64,000 nucleotides of DNA from Shinisaurus crocodilurus (GCA_021292165.1 CM037877.1:302142726-302206725), one strand, 5' to 3'. Positions 34,701 to 44,272 are shown, counted from the first letter of the stretch. The notes: generated from the sequence alone by a model not told the origin. Made by a program: numbers and translations.

Positions 34701-37700
34701 CGGGCCTCAGTCAACACTTCCTCCAGCTCCCGCTGGGATTCAGGGAGGGAAACAGAGCCATCTCGCAAGTAGTTCAGGATGGTTCCAAAATGGCGCCCAC
34801 TCCGGTCAATCAAGATCCAACCTGGACGTAAAGCAACATATCCAAATATTCAGTTTTGCTTTTCAATAACTTGATTTAATTATTTATAAAATTTATAGCT
34901 ATATAAAAAGAGAGAAAATTGTTTATCGGTAACTTTGGATTTTACATAAGAAACTTATAATCTATATATATATATAAAAGAAGGTGTCCTGACTGACTGA
35001 CTCATCAACGCCCAGCTCAAACCGTTTAATCTAGGAACGTGAAATTTTGAAGGGACATTGCTTTTATGACGTAGACCCCCTCACTAAGGAAGGATTTTGG
35101 GAAATTCCGTCCCTAAGGGGGTGAAAAAAGGGGGCAAAATCGCCCCACTCTCATATCTGCAGTTCTGCAAATAGGCCTCACCTCATAATTGCTGCAGGAG
35201 CAACTTGCTGCAGGAGCCAATAGCAGCAGTTATGCAAATAGCCCATAGGACACTTAGAATGTTCGTATGAATTCCTGCAAGGGCAAATAGGGCTGGGTAT
35301 GCAAATCTCTCCTAGGCCATTTAGAATGTTCTCTGAGGGGGTGAAAAGGGAGGGAAACTTTTTAAATGACTGACTGTTGTGTGGGGGGCATCGTCACATA
35401 GGCTCCATCACGTTTAGATGGATCTACCCCAAACTTGGCATGCTCACTCTTCATCCCCTGTAGACTCTCAGGATTAACCTGATTTTTCTTTAAGAACAGA
35501 TATTTCTGTCACAAAAGATTTCTGCGGCCAGCACCCAGCCTAAACGTTACACTGTCAGTCAGAGACACTGCATCTTTTCCATACATGTTTCTTTTAAAAA
35601 CAATTATACCAAATCCTAAAATCCACGTGAGCGCAGCTGCGGGCAACATCTACTGTATATATAAGCAAATGTGAAGATGTACATCCCTTATTTAAGTGAT
35701 TCAGAGAAGGAATGTCTTACTGACTGATATATATAATATGTATTGTAACATATACTGTATTACTCTTTCTGTATGGTGGGCAAAAAGTTCGGGATGATTG
35801 TACTAGCAGAACAATACACACACACACACACACACACACAAATAAAGATCCAACCTAGAAAGGCAGAAATGATTTGTAGTCTCTGAACAAATGTTCTTGT
35901 AGTGGGTGAAAGCAGTGGCCAAGAAGGAAGGAAGCAAGTTAAAAACTGCTCTGCTTTGGAGAAGACAAACATGTTTAGAGGGGAAAGATCGAAATGTTAC
36001 TATTTGTATAGAAAATGAAGTTGCAAAAAATAAGATCTTATGTAAATTAGTTTGGGATATAGTTTATCCCAAAAATAAAATTTAAGAATCTTAGCCATAA
36101 TAGATCCTTTTTACTGATCTTGTTAGGGATGTTACAGCACAAGCTCAAAGTTGTGGCAAAGAATGACTAATGGAGGATGGAAGAAACTGGATTACGTAAC
36201 AGAAACTGTATAATTTTTTTTTTAAAGATTTCAAAATTCAGAGACAGCATTTTATTTAGAGAATGAAATGCAAAATGCTGACAGACTTCATGTGATTTTG
36301 AACGGGAGGGGGGAGTCTCTCTCCTCACTGGACAGCTCTTGCCACTAAGTTAAAGGAATGTTTCCGTTTGAGAGGTAGGTTCACAAGAGACTGCTACTTG
36401 ACTGCATGTACCTTATCAACTATAATATCACAAAATGCTATACAGCAAAATAAAATAAATTCTCAATGAATTAAAATGAGAGAACTATTTAGGGAACAAG
36501 ACTCCATCTCTGAGTAAAATTACTTCCTGATCTCATGCTTTACTTATTAATTTATTTAAAAGTTTATATTCCCCGCCCCCATTCCATATCCGCTTGCAAG
36601 TGCAAAAGATAAATGAGTTTTAAAACAATCAGATGCAGACAGGTGCAGCAGATAAGAACTTATAAGTTCAGCTAGTAGCCAAGCTGAAGGCTTGCCAGAA
36701 CAGAAAAGTCTTGAACTGGCACTGGATCTAGTGCTATCAAGGAGGAGCCAGCTGGATCGCCTAGGGCAGGGAGTTCCACAGCCTGAGTAGAGCAACAGCA
36801 GAAGAGGTCCTTTCACATGTTCTCACTAATCGTACCTCAGATGCAGCTGATCTATGTATACAGGCAGGATCATATGGGAAGAGATGGTGCTTTAAATCAC
36901 AAGCTGTTCAGGGCTCTAAAAAAAAGTAACAACCAACACTAACCAGATTTATATTGCAAGCTCTGTGGGGCAGGGACCAATGTCATTTTTGTAAGTATTA
37001 GTTTTGCTTATGTTGTTCTCAACAGCACCGTATGTATGGATAGTAAACTATAAACAAGAAGAAACCCTCAGGCTAGGAAGTGGGAACTTCTTGGCAAATA
37101 CTTCCAGCAGCAAAGGCAAGATCACCCTCACCCCAGTTACTGGCCAGAGGATAGAGGGTACCCTGCCTTCTCCCTTCTAGGAAGAACTGCACTGAAACAG
37201 CCAGTTGCTTTTGGGACACTACTGAAAAGATACTATTTCTTTTAAGGCCATTTCGGGGGGGGGGGGTTCTTGGCATTTTAAACCTGCTCTCTTTTCAAAG
37301 CAGGCTTCTCCAAAACAACTTAGAAAACCACAGAAGAATATCAAACAAGTTCATGAAAACAGTACCGTCCATTCAGATATTTCAGCAGAGATTAAGGGAA
37401 GCCCTGCTCCTAAAACTTTTAGAGCCAGCTGTAACAAGAAAGCCTTCATCCTTGTCTGCAGAGTCTAGTTTAGGCAAAATTCCAAAATCCATGTAGTATA
37501 ATATCTTTATTAGGCCAATTCAAAGATCACAAAAAATATGCAAGCTTTCGAGATCTCCAGGTCTCTTCATCAGGCAAGATGTTACAAAAAGCGGGTTGCA
37601 GGGGGTGGGGAGGATGGCTGGCTAGATGTTGTAGTTAGGATGTCTACATGGTAAGAGTCTTAAATCTTAATTCTGTGTAGCTTAGGCAAGTTTCCCTTGC

Positions 37701-38676
37701 GGAAGGGTTCCACAATTGGGCCCCCACAACTGAGAAGGCCCTCTCGATATCTTCACAGCCTGTCTTGGCTAGATGGAAACAAGAGCGGGGCATCCCCTGC
37801 AAATCTTAATTTTGAAAAAATCAAATATAAAATTGTAAATATTCACAGAAGTTGTCCAGAGCCACGGAGATACAGCAAGATATCAACTTGTAATATATAA
37901 ACAAAACAAAAAGAGAGCCAGTGCGGCGTGAGTGTTGGACTGGGACTCGGGAGATCTGAGTTCTAGTCCCTGCTCCGCCATGAAACTCACTGGGTGACTT
38001 TGGGCCAGTCACTGCCTCTCAGCCTAACCTACCTCACAGGGCTGTTGTGAGGATAAAATGGGGAGGAGGATTATGTAAGCCGCCTTGGTTTCCTTGCAGG
38101 AAAAAAAGGCGGGGTATAAATGTAATAAATAAATAAATAAATAAAAATAATAAAGCTGAGAGGGATAGAGTTGTTCCTTCCTTTACCTAGTTATCAAGCT
38201 TTGCCTTCAGCCTGTCAAAGTTCTCTTCTGCATCTACAGGGACTAGGAAATTGTTTTCCCTCTTCTAAAGACATGAAAGTGATATTCCTCAGGGGTTCAC
38301 TGTTCAGTATATTCGGAAGCAGACATGATTCACAAATGCAAGCTGCATCATGCAGAAAACCCGAGGTCTTGGTTATGGGGATTGTGGAGAGACTGAGAAG
38401 CTCCAGCATTGTACCTTCACTATCCGTGAGCACCTCCATCCTGCCACTGAACATAGCCTTGAGCATTGTGTCTTGCTTGGTAAGGGTTTGCACTGTGGTG
38501 TAATGCAGGGACCCTCCCACATTCAGCTTGACATACTTGCTGCTGGGGTTCAGGGGTTTGAGATCAAAGGTCACACCAGCTACTGCTCCTCCGCCATCCC
38601 GTCGCTGCTGGGTGAGGACCAGTGGAGCACAATTCTCCAGGGGTGGGGCCTGATCTGCTGTTGCCTCAGCTGACAT
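25755..38676 (-). CDS. KCTD13: KCTD13 (BACURD1/PDIP1), BTB adaptor of CUL3 ubiquitin ligase, 6 coding exons
   Basis: Substrate adaptor of the cullin-3 E3 ligase. The family targets RhoA and the protein was also described as a PCNA/polymerase-delta p50 partner. Coding exons: 38676-38415 (acceptor at 38682), 34821-34652, 33271-33182, 31836-31784, 31624-31429, 25997-25755. Phases agree, giving 337 aa (human 329). The BTB/T1 domain starts near residue 47 ([15 protein letters not shown]) and runs through exon 2 ([19 protein letters not shown]). The central region [15 protein letters not shown] and the C-terminal [17 protein letters not shown] are almost as in human. The PCNA-box-like QTKVEFPE spans the last exon junction. 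The N-terminal 40 residues are the divergent part. The introns hold a CR1 LINE (antisense), a LINE fragment between long direct repeats and a Helitron-like element. Confidence 0.97.
26230..26331 (+). mobile_element. CR1-type LINE 3' end
   Basis: CATCTGGCTGGCCACTGTGGGAAATAGGATGCTGG through TCTTCTTATGCTCTT, the same tail type as at 47495 but on the other strand. Lies just beside the last KCTD13 exon. Confidence 0.6.
27005..27560 (+). pseudogene. CR1 ORF1 esterase domain, frameshifted
   Basis: SGNH-hydrolase/esterase-like ORF1 of CR1: VVGDSLLRG and FHVGTNDT are the diagnostic blocks, followed by FSSILPV and [13 protein letters not shown]. The reading frame breaks at about 27240 in a run of T (gacttttgaa), so the N-terminal part (27005-27247) ends early and the rest continues in another frame to 27560. 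A tandem 36-bp duplication at 27421-27492 repeats [12 protein letters not shown]. Both defects suggest this ORF1 is inactive in this copy while ORF2 is intact. Confidence 0.8.
27421..27492 (+). repeat. Perfect tandem duplication, 2 x 36 bp, inside CR1 ORF1
   Basis: Two identical 36-base units, starting TGGAAGATGGACTGCTGGCA, are head to tail. The length is a multiple of three, so it adds 12 residues without a frameshift. The identity of the two units means a recent event. Confidence 0.95.
27599..30469 (+). CDS. CR1 ORF2: endonuclease-reverse transcriptase, 956 aa, intact
   Basis: Polyprotein that nicks target DNA and reverse-transcribes the element RNA. The N-terminal APE-type endonuclease (about residues 38-250) shows [21 protein letters not shown] (about 173) and SDHVILEF (about 241). 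The reverse transcriptase (about 450-730) shows [30 protein letters not shown] (about 602), [20 protein letters not shown] and the catalytic FADD (about 689). The C-terminal region ends in the usual CR1 pattern WNQLPREVV. No stop or frameshift over 2.87 kb implies a young copy. The real start may be a few codons off. Confidence 0.92.
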   Translation: MEEGLYATMERTAPAVPIDSLPQNVGGKSDYKAHSLQCLYTNAQSMGNKQDELELLIHEGKYDLIGITETWWDDSHDWNTAIEGYNLFKRNRSNRKGGGVALYVKNTYLCTEIQEEELGSPIESIWVKIKGAKNKTNMAVGVYYRPPNQGEDEDGTFEKQIAIVSRRHDVVVMGDFNFPDICWETYSAKHGPSKKFLTCVADNFLLQKVKEGTRGSAILDLILTNRDELVDKVAVSGTLGESDHVILEFLILTEAKAECSQTRTLDFRKANFNKLRTMISKIPWQVTLTRKGAQEGWEFLKKEILKAQLQTIPTRKKGRGQQKKPMWLHNKLKDDLKTKKDTYRKWKEGQATGEEYRQVAQNCRNSVRKAKAENELRLARNAKSNKKAFFRYMHSKRQKKELVVQLRNEDGKLITEDKEKAEVFNSYFGSVFSQKRVYDPPGKPEVQTEGAELQLEIDRQMVKEHLITLNEFKSPGPDELHPRVIKELAEELSEPLSIIFEKSWRTGEVPDDWRRANVVPIFKKGKKEEPGNYRPVSLTSIPGKILEQIIKKTVCKHLENNAVITRSQHGFVKNKSCQTNLISFFDRVTSLVDCGNAVDIIYLDFSKAFDKVPHDILISKLAKSGLDGTTIRWIHNWLQNRTQRVLINGSFSNWGEVTSGVPQGSVLGPVLFNIFINDLDQEVQGMLIKFADDTKLGGTANTLEDRNKIQSDLDRLERWAENNRMKFNRDKCQVLHLGRGNQMQSYRMGDTWLNNTTSEKDLGIVVDHKLNMSQQCDVAAKKANAILGCINRSIASKSREVIIPLYSALVRPHLEYCVQFWAPHFKKDIDKLERVQRRATRMIKGLETRPYEERLKELGMFSLQKRRLRGDMIALFQYLKGCHTEEGKDLFSFIPVCRTRNNGLKLQEPRFHLNIRKKFLTVRAIRQWNQLPREVVGSPSLEAFKVQLDRHLSEML
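31010..31370. mobile_element. Foldback MITE in KCTD13 intron 5
   Basis: GAAATGGCTTGTTTAGCATGTCATC is mirrored by GATGACATGCTAAACAAAGCATTTC, with GATCCTGGCTTGTT...AACAAGCCAGGACT between. A related sequence lies at about 50690-50930. Confidence 0.5.
32375..32680. mobile_element. MITE with CTGGGTTCAGACAACAC inverted ends
   Basis: Starts CTGGGTTCAGACAACACGTTAACCCAC and ends GGTTATCATGTTCTCTGAACCCAG. The interior repeats GTGGGTTG and its complement many times. A second copy of the end motif at about 32590 shows two overlapping units. Confidence 0.6.
32853..32988. mobile_element. Palindromic hAT-like MITE
   Basis: CAGTCTTCCCCAACCTGGCACCCTCCAGATG and CATCTGGAGGACACCAGATTGGAGAAGG arms. A partial right arm of another copy lies just before it at about 32818-32839. 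Confidence 0.72.
33312..33418 (+). repeat. Left 107-bp direct repeat around LINE fragment
   Basis: Identical to 33879-33985 apart from two substitutions. It contains the perfect hairpin GCAATTCCTGGGTT-GTTT-AACCCAGGAATTGC that belongs to the surrounding palindromic MITE. Confidence 0.9.
33419..33878 (+). mobile_element. 3' fragment of a non-LTR retrotransposon with C-terminal zinc finger, flanked by 107-bp direct repeats
   Basis: Encodes the end of a LINE ORF2: [20 protein letters not shown] and [12 protein letters not shown], a stop or shift, then [11 protein letters not shown] and a CxxC...HxxxxH finger ([21 protein letters not shown]). It ends with a (GAT)n tail. It is flanked by direct repeats of 107 bases. 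It lies in KCTD13 intron 2. Confidence 0.75.
33879..33985 (+). repeat. Right 107-bp direct repeat around LINE fragment
   Basis: Copy of 33312-33418, beginning at AGATGCCTCAG right after the GAT tail and ending at GAGCGA. Beyond it the host MITE sequence continues. Confidence 0.9.
34961..35653 (+). mobile_element. Helitron-like non-autonomous element in KCTD13 intron 1
   Basis: Starts TCTATATATATATATAAAAG after an A and ends in a GC-rich hairpin region (GTGAGCGCAGCTGCGGGCAAC) with ATCTAC before a T. This is the 5'-TC, 3'-hairpin plus CTRR-like layout and A/T insertion of Helitrons, with no inverted repeats. The terminal CTAC differs from CTRR. No helicase gene is present. Confidence 0.62.
35815..35840. 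repeat. (AC)13 microsatellite
   Basis: Uninterrupted AC units in KCTD13 intron 1. Confidence 0.95.
36545..36830 (-). mobile_element. LINE-tail-like repeat (unclassified)
   Basis: Contains GAAAAGTCTTGAACTGGCACTGGATC and GGGCAGGGAGTTCCACAGCCTGAGTAGAG, text shared loosely with 37690-37760, 42340-42600 and the insert at 45476-45796. Class unknown to me. Confidence 0.4.
37914..38150 (+). mobile_element. Squamate tRNA-derived SINE, full length
   Basis: Head like a tRNA with pol III boxes (GTGCGGCGTGAGTGTTGGACT; A and B boxes partly mutated), then the conserved body CACTGGGTGACTTTGGGCCAGTCACTGCCTCTCAGCCTAACC, TAAGCCGCCTTGG and an (AAAT)n tail. Located in KCTD13 intron 1. Confidence 0.85.
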
Positions 38677-38823
38677 GGCCACCTGCAGAAAAGAGAAATT
38701 GAACAGAGAGATCCTCCAGTACCAGGCTTCCTGCACAGGGCGTGTGTTGCATTAGGTTATTTATTTATTATTATGTCTTAAAGAAACAATTCATTTTTTC
38801 CCTGCAGAGAAAAGGCACTATGT

Positions 38824-39213
38824 CAGCCTTCACCTGGTGCCCTCCAGATGTTTGTTTGTTTATTTATTTATTTATTATATTTATATCCCGCCTTTTTCCT
38901 GCAAGGAACCCAAGGCGGCTTACATAATCCTCTTCCTCCTCTCCATTTTATCCTCACAACAACCCTGTGAGGTAGGTTAGGCTGAGAGTCCGTGACTGCC
39001 CCCAAAGTCACCCAGTGAGCTCCGTGGCCGACTGGGGACGAGAACCCGGATCTCCCGAGCCCCAGTCGAACACTCTTAACCACTACGCAATTCCCATCAC
39101 ACCATCAGCATTGCCATTAGCCACGCTGGCTGGGGATAATGGGGGTTGTCATCCAACACATCTGGAGGGCACCGGTTTGGAGAAGGCACCAGTTTGGGGA
39201 AGGCTGCAGTATG
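38824..39213. mobile_element. Palindromic MITE interrupted by a SINE
   Basis: Left arm CAGCCTTCACCTGGTGCCCTCCAGATG at 38824-38851; the rest, ending CATCTGGAGGGCACCGGTTTGG...GGGGAAGGCT, at 39099-39213. The SINE at 38852-39098 sits between. Confidence 0.75.
38852..39098 (-). mobile_element. Squamate tRNA-derived SINE inserted into a palindromic MITE
   Basis: Reverse-strand copy: (TTTA)n, CCGCCTTTTTCCTGCAAGG, GGTTAGGCTGAGAGTC, then the tRNA-like head to about 39098. It splits a palindromic MITE whose left arm is 38824-38851 and remainder 39099-39213. Confidence 0.85.
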
Positions 39214-40496
39214 CAATCCTGTAAAACAGTGTTCTCCAACCTTGGGTCCCCAGATGTTTTTGGCCTACAACTCCCAGCATGCCCCAGCCAGCATATGCTG
39301 TAAAACCTTCATGGTTTCATTTTCACCTGTCTCACCACTGCTGTTTGACTCAAGCACTACTCAGTGCCATCCTATCCCATCTCGGGCTTGCTCTCTAGAT
39401 TAGTTCCATGCCCTCTACTACAGTAGTGGTGGGCAGATTTCAGGCTTATTTATTTATTTACAACATTTATATACTACTCCCCATCTAGAGAGATTCTGGA
39501 GTGGTGAACAATAAAAAGATAAAAGAATAAAACACAGTATTAAAACAGAGTATCAATACAAACAATTTTAAAAAGTTGGGTTTTTTTGTCAACCAAAGGT
39601 GACTTCCAGGATATACTTTCTTGTTTTTACTAGAACCCCGAGATTCACCAAATGGAACCAGATGTAAAATAGTGGCTCTGGCGGAGGACATGTGCTAAGA
39701 ATTAAGGAACAGGATGCCGCCGCTAAACACATGATCAGCCCAGGAATTTGTGATCGGTACCAGAACCAAGCTCACAAGCCCTTTTACACTCCTGGTAGCC
39801 CCCCCCCCCCGTGTTCTTTTCCAGCAGCCTATTTTTGTTTCATGGGGGTGGGGGAGTGAGAAAGCATTTTAGTTCCTGCTATTGTTAGATAATTTGGAGC
39901 CAGAAACCTGTAAAATCCCCCAAGAGTTTTACCAGTAGATTCAGACCTACTTTCTGTGCAGCCCTGCTGTCCAGCATTCAGCACACACATGGCACTGTTA
40001 GTAGGAAGTAGATTTGCACTCATCTTTGCGCCTACTGGCCTTTGCCCCCAACAAACCTACCTCAGGCTTTCGTTTCCTCCTGCTGCCCGCCCCACCCTGG
40101 CCACCCCACAGCCCATCCCGGGTGCCTCCACCACACTGGATTGCCAACGATGTTTCCTCATTTTCCTCCCTGCCCACCACTTTCAACCTGTACTGATTTA
40201 TCGGCGCATTCATCTTTTTTATTTGCTAGCTGGTCGGATTTCCAATCCCTTTGGGGACTGGAAAACAGAGTATGAATATACAAAGTAAATAAACAAAGCG
40301 ATGAATAAGCCTCCCTTCCCTCTGAACGCCTCTCCTCCCCTTTAAACCCTGAACCCTCTTGCTCCTCCGGATCTGACCAGGCTTCTACGCTCCTTCCCTT
40401 TGCACCTGATGGCTCCCATCCCAGCCTCATCTTCCCCGAGATCCCTGCCAGCTATTCTTTGGCCTCTACAACATGGGCTCCCCCTCCCCCTATTCT

Positions 40497-40622
40497 AGCC
40501 TTCCCCATCCTGGGGCCCTTCGGATGTGTTGGACTGCAACTCCCCATCATTCCCAGCCAGAATGGGGATGGTGGGAGTTGCAGTCCAACACTGCCGGAGG
40601 GTACCAGGATGGGGAAGGCTGC
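40497..40622. mobile_element. Palindromic hAT-like MITE near KCTD13 promoter
   Basis: AGCCTTCCCCATCCTGGGGCCC left arm and GGTACCAGGATGGGGAAGGCTGCT right arm. It ends about 65 bases from the putative KCTD13 5'UTR donor. Confidence 0.72.
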
Positions 40623-40686
40623 TCTATTCATTCAGGGCGTCCTCCTCACTGCCCTTTGACCCTCGCCCACCCACAGATTCACTCAC

Positions 40687-41160
40687 CTCCCCAAAGGGAA
40701 TAGGTTGGGCTCAGCCCAGGCCCCTCCCCTTCAGCGCTGCCCGGACTCAAGAGCCCAGAGACCGGCCAAGATGTCTAAACACAGGAGGAAGAGAGAGCAC
40801 AACTGCGCATGCACCTTGGCAGTAGCACCTCTATCCGTCTCTTTCGCCAGGCAGTAACATAGTGAGTATCTGCATCCGGGTACTCGTCAGCGCTAATTAA
40901 CGCAGGCCAGACGGCGCTTCCCCCAAGGGCGGGTTTAGAGCTGCGCCTGCGTAGAAAGTGGGCGCCGATTCTGCGGTGAAGGATGCGAGACGGAGGGCGG
41001 TTCCGGAGGAGCGCATGCGCACAAAGCAGCTAGTAGAGCTGCGGCTGCGCTTGAGGGCTGGGCTAACAACGGGGGCGAAGAGTCGCCGGCCCTCGGCCCG
41101 GATGCGACTTATCCCCCATCGAGCCCGCGGCCTCTCCTCTTCGGCCCTGCGCTGAGATAG
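40687..41160 (-). promoter_or_regulatory. CpG island and 5'UTR exon of KCTD13
   Basis: The first coding exon of KCTD13 begins with a clear acceptor (TTTCTCTTTTCTGCAG before 38682, six bases ahead of the ATG), so transcription starts upstream. A GC- and CpG-rich block lies here, and on the minus strand it contains a strong donor, GGGGAG/GTGAGTG, with its last exon base at 40687. This makes a plausible noncoding first exon and TATA-less promoter. The exact start site is not visible. The island could also serve a divergent plus-strand transcript. Confidence 0.65.
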
Positions 41161-41373
41161 CAAACACAAGCCTTGGCCTCCCCCCCCCCACCTTTCGTAG
41201 GATTGCAAAATTCACTCTGTAATTTGCAGCCGTGTTGCCTATTCAGAGGACAGAAGAATTCTGCAGCCTGGATTGTTCAGGCACTTTCTGAGGTAGACCC
41301 GGGTAGGCGGGTCTTCTCTTGGAAGGTAGCAGCGTGGACCAGAAAAACCATTGTTTTTTGTGTGTGTCTGTTT

Positions 41374-41489
41374 CAGCCTTCTCCAACTGGGTGCCCTCCA
41401 GATGTGTTGGATTGCAATTCCCATCATTGCCAGCAAGCATTGCCCATGTTGCCCAACACATCCGAAGGACATCCGGTTGGGGAAGGCTG
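41374..41489. mobile_element. Palindromic hAT-like MITE
   Basis: CAGCCTTCTCCAACTGGGTGCCCTCCAGATGTGTTGG and CCAACACATCCGAAGGACATCCGGTTGGGGAAGGCTG arms. Confidence 0.72.
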
Positions 41490-43424
41490 TTGTGGCTGGT
41501 GGCTTCTAGCACGCCGGCTTAGCTGGGAGACTTTCATAGACAGTTCAGCCCGGAGGTGGTTTGTGTTGGGCAACAGGAAAGCAGTGGCTTTACTCAGGTA
41601 AAACAACTTTGGGGGGAAGAGGAAGAACTGCCTTTAGTTTAGGGTGGCCAGAAAAAAAACGCATCACCAAAAAAAGCACACAGATGTGCATGAAAATGTG
41701 AATATGTTAATTTATATGTATAGATGCAAATTTAGAAATAATTACTCCAATTTAAATAGAAATACAACACATCTCACTTTAATGGGGAAAACTGCGACCA
41801 AGTGACCTGCGTGCCTACTGCTCAGTCTGTTGTCCAGGTGGTAACTGGATGGGCACTTCAAGAACCCGCTACTCTCCCTTCCTGTGGTTCTTTATCTTTA
41901 AATCAGAATAGAGGATTGTCCTTGACAGCCCTTGAGATAGAGGACTGTCTTCTGTAAAGTAGGGCACATGGCCACCTTACTTTGGTTGGAGATTTGCACT
42001 GTGAGGTTTGTACAGGAGTCCCATAGAGTGGGTTGTGGAATGAAGTCTAGTAGGGACTTTGGGGTTGGGGATTGGGTCACCTCTCTGGGAAGCAGGAAAG
42101 GGGTGAGGAATGCCAGAAAGAAAAGGGGGTGGCCCTGTCCACTGCCAGCTCTGAGAACTCCATGTATGCCGCCTTGAGTTCCAAGCTGGAAGAAAGGTGG
42201 GATATATATGTACTAAATAAATAAAAACAATTAAAATGCCCGTTAGAGCTGGGATGTTGTTACACACATGCACAATTAGGGCAAATGCTTGCTCTTCCAG
42301 GGTAGACAGAGCATCTTATCCTGAATTCTTTATTACGGTATTTATTTACTGATTAACAATATATGTTGCTTCTCATTTGAAACATCCTGAAGCGGTTTAC
42401 AAAAGAATAAAAACAAACAAGACTACACACACATAATAGTATCATGAGGCTGGTACAAAGACACCTCATGGCTGGGGGATAGCCAAAGCAAGCAGATGTG
42501 TTTTCAGCACTGAGGCCTGACATACTTCAGACTGGAGAGCATTACATAGGGCAGGTGCCACTGCAGAGAAGGTCCATCTCCATGTCTTCGCCAAATGGAA
42601 ATCCATAGGCCATGGCATGGATAACAGTCCTCCCCTCCCTTGAAGATCGTAATAGCATGGGAGGTTGGTATAGGGGAGATGTTCCTTGAGGTAACAAATA
42701 TCTCAGACATAAAAAACCTCTTTGGCCTGTCCATATCTATATCTACATTATTGTATGTTTAGTTCTTGTTCCACCACTTTTCCCATTTGCTAGTTTCCCG
42801 TTTCTCCATGAAGCCTTACTGTTTCCAGATAGCTGCCATTTTATTTTAACTGAGTGAGGCAGTTAGTGGCAACTCATAAAATGAGGTTTGCAGAGGACTG
42901 TTGAGCATTAAAAACTTTAAAGGCAGACAAATTAAACATAATTTTAAAACAATATTGTGTTGTGTGTGGAGAGGGGTGAGTGAAGGGTCAATGTGTTTCT
43001 TACTGGCACTCCCCAGTTCCAAATTGAACTGGTTGCCACTCTTGCATCCCACAGAAACAAAGGGCTTTCACCAGAGATGCTGGGATAGAGCAATGCCTGC
43101 CTGTGAAACTTCATTTTTTAAGTTTTGTAGAAAGTTATAGTGGAAGACCGCCAACCTGGTCTTCTGCGCGGGTTCAATACTAAGGGGGTAGCGAGTCCTG
43201 GGGGCGGGCCTTCTCCGAGGTCCCCCAGCGACTATCACCCTTAGCCTAGAACAAGGGATAACTTATAGCCACAAAGTATCTTTTATAAAACAAGTTTATT
43301 TACAAAATGACCTTCACAAACCCAGACACACGCCAGCAATACAGCTTATCAGTACAGCACAAAGTAGCAAGCAAGAAGTCTCAAGGACACCGTGATTTCA
43401 GGGCTCTCAGCTAGTTAGTTCAGC

Positions 43425-43615
43425 TCGGGCTCCAGCAGAGGCCCGGTCAACCTCATGCTGCTAGCTGGGTTCCCGGCGGAGGTCCGGTCTACCCAAGCGG
43501 CTAGTGAGTGATTTCAGCTTGGTTGCCCGGGGGTCCGGTCAACCCAAGCGGCCAGTGATTTCAGCTTGGTTTCCCGGGGGTCCGGTCGACCCAAGCGGCC
43601 AGTGATTTCAGCTAG
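43425..43615. repeat. About 47-bp tandem repeat, 3-4 units, in the LTR transcribed part
   Basis: The units share GGGGTCCGGTC-ACCCAAGCGGCCAGTGATTTCAGC; the last two are nearly identical and the first two are degraded. The array lies between the TATA box and poly(A) signal of the LTR, so it would be in its R region. Confidence 0.8.
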
Positions 43616-43777
43616 CTGGAGCACGCCGGGTGCTGCTACCCGGGGTTGCCGATCCCTTCGTTCCCTTACCCCAAGCATGGGGCAAGGCTGCTGATCAGGT
43701 CCAACAACTCAGTTCCCTTGCGCAGGGTGTTTTATACCTTGGGTTTCAGGTAGCCCCTCCCTCTGCAATCAGGTGGG

Positions 43778-43953
43778 TGGCCAATCAGGTGGGTTGCCAC
43801 CCTCTTCAGGTGGACGGCCAATCAGGTGGGTTGCCACCCTCCTCAGGTGGACGGCCAATCAGGTGTGTTGCCACCCTCCTCAGGTGGATGGCCAATCAGG
43901 TGGGTTGCCACCCTCCTCAGGTGGGTGGCCAATCAGGTGGGTTGCCACCTTCC
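43778..43953. repeat. 37-bp tandem array (5 units) carrying CCAAT motifs, in LTR U3
   Basis: CCAATCAGGTG recurs at 43781, 43818, 43855, 43892 and 43929, exactly 37 bases apart, with the unit text CCACCCTCCTCAGGTGGACGG between. On the LTR's own strand the array lies just upstream of the TATA box, where retroviral enhancer repeats normally lie. Confidence 0.92.
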
Positions 43954-44272
43954 CCCTGTGGGGTCCCTTTGAAGCCACTTGCTTAATGGTCCCATCCTGT
44001 GGTGTTGAATGGCCCTTTCTTATGGTGCCGAAGTGTCTGCTCTGGCAAGGAATTCAAGTCTTATGTAGATGGGGCTGATATACGAGAGCATTGAGGAACC
44101 TGGGGATGCTTCCTGCCTTCCCCCCCTGGGGTGATTCTATGCAGATGTTGTTTGTCCCCTTTTGCATCTGTGGAGACTGGCTGTCTCCCCTCCCTGGGCC
44201 TCCTTCCCCCCTCCTTGGTGAGTGTGTGTGTGTCAGACAGGGGTTTTAGGTTGGCTTTCTCCACAGTTATAG

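Larger units (their letters stand above)
43141..44265 (-). mobile_element. Solo LTR of a second retroviral family, minus orientation
   Basis: Read on the minus strand it begins TGTGGAGAAAGCC, has an array of inverted CCAAT boxes, a TATA box TATAAA at 43736-43731, an AATAAA at 43300-43295 and an end at TCTTCCA. A 7-bp direct repeat GTTATAG flanks it (43134-43140 and 44266-44272). No retroviral genes are present. It lies between the KIF22 3' end and the KCTD13 promoter, in the KCTD13 sense. Confidence 0.72.

Noticed and set aside
37914..37990. tRNA gene
   Set aside because: tRNA-like head of a SINE with mutated boxes and no cloverleaf acceptor stem; the SINE body follows directly.
38153..38400. 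Continuation of the KCTD13 first coding exon past 38415
   Set aside because: Conserved BTB sequence stops at GAAG/GTAC and resumes in phase at 34821, so the open frame beyond is intronic.
43630..44078. Repetitive ORFs over the 37-bp array
   Set aside because: The unit length is not a multiple of three, so the repeated peptide appears in shifting frames; the region is an LTR enhancer-like array, not a gene.
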